Source: Hyphochytrium catenoides
Taxonomy: Eukaryota > Sar > Hyphochytriomycetes > Hyphochytriales > Hyphochytriaceae
Reading direction: 5' to 3'
Assembly: GCA_900088475.1 (NCBI GenBank)
Contig: FLMG01001405.1
Coordinates: 1 to 12,556, forward strand
DNA: 12,556 bases
How positions within the stretch are numbered: the stretch's first letter is position 1; every line of letters begins with the position of its first letter. The translations under genes were made by a program, and so were the position numbers. Below are positions 9,124 through 12,556 of the stretch, piece after piece. Below the pieces are notes generated by a model. The model had not been told where the DNA came from, made no database searches, and saw only the letters and a program-made list of their open reading frames with translations.

Positions 9124-9517
9124 CGATAAAGTCGTCCCCTCGAAGATTGTTGTTGCAGGTATGTAGGGAAAGGGAAGGTCTTTGACGAACGAAGAAGCAT
9201 TATCTTGGCAACATAACAAAGACGACGCTTTATTCCATTGTTGGGCCACACTTTCCTTATGAGTTGGCCTGGTGGTTCATTCCTCCGCTGCTCAGAATCT
9301 GCGCCTCCTTCAGCCCCAATTAAGGGTGTTTCCGTCCTGCTGTTCTTTATCAACCCAACTGAGGTGTCAAACACAAAAGCAACAATATCCAACAGGACCT
9401 TGTTGACCTTTGGCTGCCACTGGGCGACCAGCGCAATACCGGGAAGGACGAAGATAACCGTCGGAAGCTTCCGTCTGCTCTAACTAGCAGCTTGCAGCAG
9501 CAGAGCTTTGACCAGCT

Positions 9518-10990
9518 ATGGCTTCCGTGACACGCAGGATTGACAATCCTCCGGATGGGCCATTTCTGGGCTGCTTCCCTGTTTTCCACTTCAAGATGCT
9601 CATGATCACGGGCTGTGCCTGGGCATTAGATGCCATGGACATCTTTGTGTTCTCCTACACTCTGCCCTACCTCATCAAGGACGAGACAAATTGGAAGATC
9701 TCCACTGCCGATAAAAGTATGTTGACAGCGATGGGCTTTCTTGGTATGTTCATTGGAGCCATTGTGGCAGGGTCACTAGCGGACAAGTTTGGCCGCAAAC
9801 CTGTTTTTAGTGTGACGGCCATCATGTATGGGATAGGGCTGGCTTTGACTGCAGCCGCCTGGAACACAAGCTCTCTGGCCGGGTTCCGCTTTTTAACAGG
9901 ACTTGGGTTAGGCGGAGAGCTCCCTGTGGCATCCACATTGATTCAAGAACTTTCTCCTGCAAGGTATCGTGGGCGCATTGTAGTGCTTATGGAGAGCTTC
10001 TGGTCCATCGGAACTATTCTTGCTGCTCTGCTGGCCTATAAAGGAGCTCCCGGGTTGGGCTGGCGAGGGGTGTTCGGCATCTGCGCAATACCAGTCTTCT
10101 ATGCCATTCTGATCCGCTTCGCCATCCCTGAGTCTCCCAAATGGCTTGCCTCTGTTGGGAGACATAAGGAAGCAGACGTTGTCATTGCGGCCATCGAGCA
10201 GCAATGTGGGGTTTCCTCCAGTACTTCCTTTTCCTTTGACATTCAATCTGGAGCTGCAACTGAAGCCACTTCAGATAACAACAAAAGGTACAGTCTCACT
10301 GGTAAGATGAGAATGCTCTTCTCCCGTGAGTATCGCAAGCGTACCACTATGCTGTGGGTGTTATGGTTCGGAATGGGCTTTGCATATTACGGCGTGTTTA
10401 CGTGGCTACCTTCCATAATTGCCAAAAAGGGCTTCAACCTTAACAGCTCGCTCAGGAGTGTTGTCATTATCACGGTATTTCAGATCCCAGGCTATCTGTT
10501 TGCGGCCTTTCTTATTGACAAGATTGGCCGAAAGTGGTGTCTTTCGCTCTTTCTCCTCCTTTCAGCGGGGGCGTCGATCACCTTTGGATATGTACCAGCC
10601 GAAAATGGTCCTGTTATCTCAGCAGGATCCTTTCTAGCGTTCTCGACTTTGGGAGCCTGGGGCGCGATCTACGCCTACACTCCTGAGAACTATCCTTCTA
10701 TGATGCGCGCCATGGGCTCTGGCTATGCATCTGCAGCAACTAGACTGGCGGCTATCATTGGGCCATACCTGGTACCCTACATGGTGGATTCTTGGGGTAT
10801 TTCGACGGAAACGATGATGTGGATATTTGCAGTGGTCTTTTTCGCCATTCTTCTCGATGTACTGCTTTTGGGGACAGAGACAATGGGTCAAGATGTGGAT
10901 GGTTTGAATGACACCAGCCACAGTGCTGAGAAGCTAGCAGAAGCCGATGATCACAAGACTACGTTGTCGCCTGCTGCTGCGCGCTTATAA
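9518..10990 (+). CDS. MFS transporter, NiaP/YceI-like (putative niacin or organic-acid:H+ symporter)
   Basis: A complete single-exon frame of 490 residues for a 12-helix membrane carrier of the major facilitator superfamily. Predicted helices lie at about 27-53, 68-88, 95-115, 119-138, 153-175, 184-202, 277-298, 312-334, 341-359, 365-387, 404-424 and 432-451. Loop 2-3 carries the MFS signature GSLADKFGRK (85-94), and its half-repeat DKIGRK is at 334-339. Other marks are LDAMD (37-41) in helix 1, RFLTGLGLGGELPVAS (124-139) in helix 4, ESFW (159-162) in helix 5, PESPKWL (204-210) after helix 6 and YAYTPENYP (385-393) after helix 10. GGELPVAST, ESFW, TWLPS and YTPE-YP follow bacterial NiaP (B. 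subtilis YceI), where they occur in the same order. The central loop has a Ser/Thr-rich stretch (about 232-253), and the soluble tail is about 455-490. The start is fixed by an in-frame TGA at 9509-9511 and has G at -3 and +4. Substrate and membrane (plasma or organelle) are inferred at best. An SV2-like carrier of another organic acid is the main alternative. Confidence 0.93.
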   Translation: MASVTRRIDNPPDGPFLGCFPVFHFKMLMITGCAWALDAMDIFVFSYTLPYLIKDETNWKISTADKSMLTAMGFLGMFIGAIVAGSLADKFGRKPVFSVTAIMYGIGLALTAAAWNTSSLAGFRFLTGLGLGGELPVASTLIQELSPARYRGRIVVLMESFWSIGTILAALLAYKGAPGLGWRGVFGICAIPVFYAILIRFAIPESPKWLASVGRHKEADVVIAAIEQQCGVSSSTSFSFDIQSGAATEATSDNNKRYSLTGKMRMLFSREYRKRTTMLWVLWFGMGFAYYGVFTWLPSIIAKKGFNLNSSLRSVVIITVFQIPGYLFAAFLIDKIGRKWCLSLFLLLSAGASITFGYVPAENGPVISAGSFLAFSTLGAWGAIYAYTPENYPSMMRAMGSGYASAATRLAAIIGPYLVPYMVDSWGISTETMMWIFAVVFFAILLDVLLLGTETMGQDVDGLNDTSHSAEKLAEADDHKTTLSPAAARL

Positions 10991-11116
10991 ACTCTTACCA
11001 TTACACTGAGGTCGCCTCCAAGTCGGGCAGCGTTTTCTTATACTCTGCGATTCTTCGTCTTCGACTTTGCCTCTGTGGTTACTTTTAGTGTAGGTCAAGG
11101 AGCCAACTCAGGGAGA
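10991..11116 (+). other. 3' flank of the transporter gene
   Basis: Short T-rich, mixed sequence between the stop codon and the second dispersed repeat. There is no canonical AATAAA close to the stop. The nearest one on this strand is at 12069-12074, too far to be a likely polyadenylation signal for this gene. Confidence 0.4.
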
Positions 11117-11465
11117 CCACCAGGATTAGAGCGAGAATAAGCAAGCAAGTTAGAAAATCAGTGGAGTGCATTGAAGGAAGCAAAGTAGAGAGGGAGAGAG
11201 AGACAGACAAAGGCATCTTGAGAAGGAGGGACACGGGGGAGAGCTGATGAGGGGAAAGTGTAATGATCTATATAGATCTCATGACAGAGTCCCTAGATAA
11301 CAAATTAAGGAGGAGTGTAAGCGAGAGGTGAGACAGTGGGGAAAGTAGAATAGACAGAAGGAAGGAGGAGCACGGATAGGAAAAAAGGAAGAGGAGAAAG
11401 AGAGGGCGAAAGAAAGGGACATGCTACATTGATGGGAGGTGAGTCAACGTGCGATGAGAGGGGAC
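11117..11465. repeat. Dispersed repeat, copy 2 (purine-rich, diverged)
   Basis: Direct-orientation partner of 53-420, beginning about 125 bp after the transporter stop codon. Clear shared words are 'gtgcattgaaggaagcaaa' (about 11166-11184), 'gagagctgatgagg' (about 11240-11253), 'aggaggagtgtaagcgagag' (about 11309-11328) and 'gatgggaggtgagtcaac' (11431-11448). It contains a 14-bp perfect palindrome, GATCTATATAGATC (11265-11278), that is degraded in copy 1. No coding potential is visible. Confidence 0.75.
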
Positions 11466-11494
11466 GCTACATGAGAGCCCAAGAATGCAGAGGA

Positions 11495-11547
11495 ACTTTC
11501 TCTCCTCTCTTTCTCTCTGTCTGTCTCTCTCTCTCTCTCTCTCTCCT
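11495..11547. repeat. CT microsatellite
   Basis: CT-rich stretch containing about 11 uninterrupted TC units (about 11524-11545). It directly follows the purine-rich repeat copy, so strand bias flips within about 40 bp. Confidence 0.85.
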
Positions 11548-11549
11548 TA

Positions 11550-11878
11550 CGCATGTTAATACATCTCAGTCTTTTGTGTCTCTTCCTCTGCGCTCCTGCA
11601 GTAGTTACTCACCGTCTGTCCCTTTGTGACTGGAAGAAGACCTCCTTTCCTTCGCTCTTGATATGTGTGGAACCGCTCCCCCTTCCCAAGAACAACGCTC
11701 CCCTTCTAATGGACGATGGAGGAATAACCCTCTGTTATGTAAGAAGAAGCGTGTCTTGTAGGAGAGTGAGAAGTGCTTTGTCTGTACCTTGGCTGGCCAA
11801 ACCTCAGTCCAGACAAGCACCACGCAGAAGGTAGAATATCCGTAGGATGTTAAGGTTTCCTGGGCTGCGGAGGATGGA
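11550..11878. other. Unassigned intergenic sequence
   Basis: No gene or repeat is recognised. Open frames on both strands are under 95 codons and overlap each other. Confidence 0.4.
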
Positions 11879-11994
11879 CCTGGCCTCACTCTCTAAGTTA
11901 CCTGAGGCCAGGCACATCCCCCCTTACGGGGCAGCGCATGTACTTGCGCTCAGGGCAGTCAGTTAGCAGGCCCCGGCTGCCTGCTGGTGCCTCA
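11879..11994. other. Cluster of hairpins, possible structured RNA or decayed repeat element
   Basis: Four separate inverted repeats follow one another. H1: CCTGGCCTCA (11879-11888) with TGAGGCCAGG (11903-11912), 10 bp perfect. H2: CCCC (11920-11923) with GGGG (11928-11931), loop 'ttac'. H3: AGCGCA (11933-11938) with TGCGCT (11945-11950), loop 'tgtact'. H4: AGCAGG (11965-11970) with CCTGCT (11980-11985). An alternative long-range stem, GGCAC (11911-11915) with GTGCC (11987-11991), would enclose H2-H4 in a three-armed fold. It is not a tRNA: arm sizes are wrong and there is no T-loop. The transcribed strand is unknown. Confidence 0.4.
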
Positions 11995-12169
11995 AAGCAT
12001 TTCCTGGCATTCTTTGCACTTTGAACTTTGACTTTGTCTCTTTGAAGCTAATCGAAGGATTGGACAATAATAAATCACTTGTCTCATTTTCTTGTTCCAC
12101 TTCATTGATGTTGAACCGTGACTCCTTATTACTTAGAGGGTCAGCTGACCTGTTTGTATCAAGGTGTCC

Positions 12170-12556
12170 TCCGTTAGCCCATGAGTGACGCCAGGCGTAG
12201 GTCTCCGGCCAAACCATCTGTGTGGTCTCTGGCCAAACCACCTGTGGTCGGCCAAACCGTCTGTGGCTGTTAGCCCTCAATCTATCTGTGGCTTTAGCCC
12301 TCCATCCATCTGCGGCTGTTAGCCCTCTATCCATGTGGGACTGTCAATCCATCTGGGACTGTCAATCCATCTGCGGCTGTTAGTTAGCCCGCCCTCAATC
12401 TATCTGTGGCTTTAGCCCTCCATCCATCTGCGGCTGTTAGCCTGTGCCTTCGGTCAAACCATCTTTGTGCCTTAACCGTGGCAAACCATCTGTGTCTATG
12501 AGCTGTGTGATTGCTGTTAGCCTTCAGTCCATTTGCGTCTGTTATCCTTAATCTCT
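12170..12556. repeat. Degenerate minisatellite running off the right edge
   Basis: Tandem, variable-length units (about 18-26 bp) are built on 'ccatctg(t/c)ggctgttagccctc' and, in the first part and again near 12465-12490, on 'ggccaaaccatctgtg'. A 51-bp segment (12274-12324) recurs exactly at 12392-12442, an offset of 118 bp, which indicates higher-order duplication. A local 18-bp doublet of 'gggactgtcaatccatct' starts at 12337 and 12355. Unit lengths are not multiples of three, so it is unlikely to be coding. The true right end is outside the window. Confidence 0.85.

Noticed and set aside
12139-12150. 12-bp palindrome GGTCAGCTGACC
   Set aside because: About three perfect 12-bp palindromes are expected by chance in a window of this size.
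11963-12334. 123-codon minus-strand frame entering the minisatellite
   Set aside because: Its first part is translated minisatellite with units that are not multiples of three. The remainder has no recognisable domain.
12170-12556. CRISPR array or telomeric repeat
   Set aside because: There are no constant repeats separated by unique spacers, and 'gttagccct' units are not a telomere repeat such as TTAGGG or TTTAGGG.

Overview
The window looks like nuclear DNA of a eukaryote with few introns, probably a single-celled alga or other protist. The reasons are that only about 12% of it is coding, there are no operons or Shine-Dalgarno-led genes, the one gene starts in a Kozak-like context (G at -3, G at +4), and purine-rich and pyrimidine-rich low-complexity blocks alternate through the non-coding DNA. 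A photosynthetic stramenopile such as a eustigmatophyte would fit, but that is a guess from texture and not a diagnostic match.

The only gene I can defend is a complete, intronless 490-residue major facilitator superfamily (MFS) transporter at 9518-10990 (+). Its sequence blocks match the NiaP/YceI (niacin-type metabolite:H+ symporter) branch better than the plant or animal SV2-like branch. No other recognisable protein, tRNA or rRNA is present. A 69-codon reading frame at 6186-6395 is possible but unproven.

Layout, left to right. 53-420: copy 1 of a diverged dispersed repeat. 420-1255: purine-rich low-complexity DNA. 1460-3388: an old tandem duplication of two units of about 0.93-0.99 kb, with patchy conservation (68/71 identical in one core) and copy-specific insertions. 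3400-4090: unassigned. 4099-4164: a nested inverted repeat. 4370-5420: a pyrimidine-rich block. 5440-7350: unassigned apart from the short reading frame and two small inverted repeats. 7357-7505: a polypyrimidine tract, followed by a purine-rich block at 7690-7960 and a 32-bp tandem duplication near 8063-8125. 8200-9517: the upstream region of the transporter, with a perfect 16-bp palindrome at 9108-9123. 9518-10990: the transporter. 11117-11465: copy 2 of the dispersed repeat. 11495-11547: a CT microsatellite. 11879-11994: a dense cluster of hairpins. 12170-12556: a degenerate minisatellite that runs off the right edge.

There is no multi-gene system to describe. The more unusual content is non-coding: the unevenly conserved tandem duplication, the hairpin cluster beside the minisatellite, and two copies of one repeat family lying about 11 kb apart, the second just downstream of the transporter gene.
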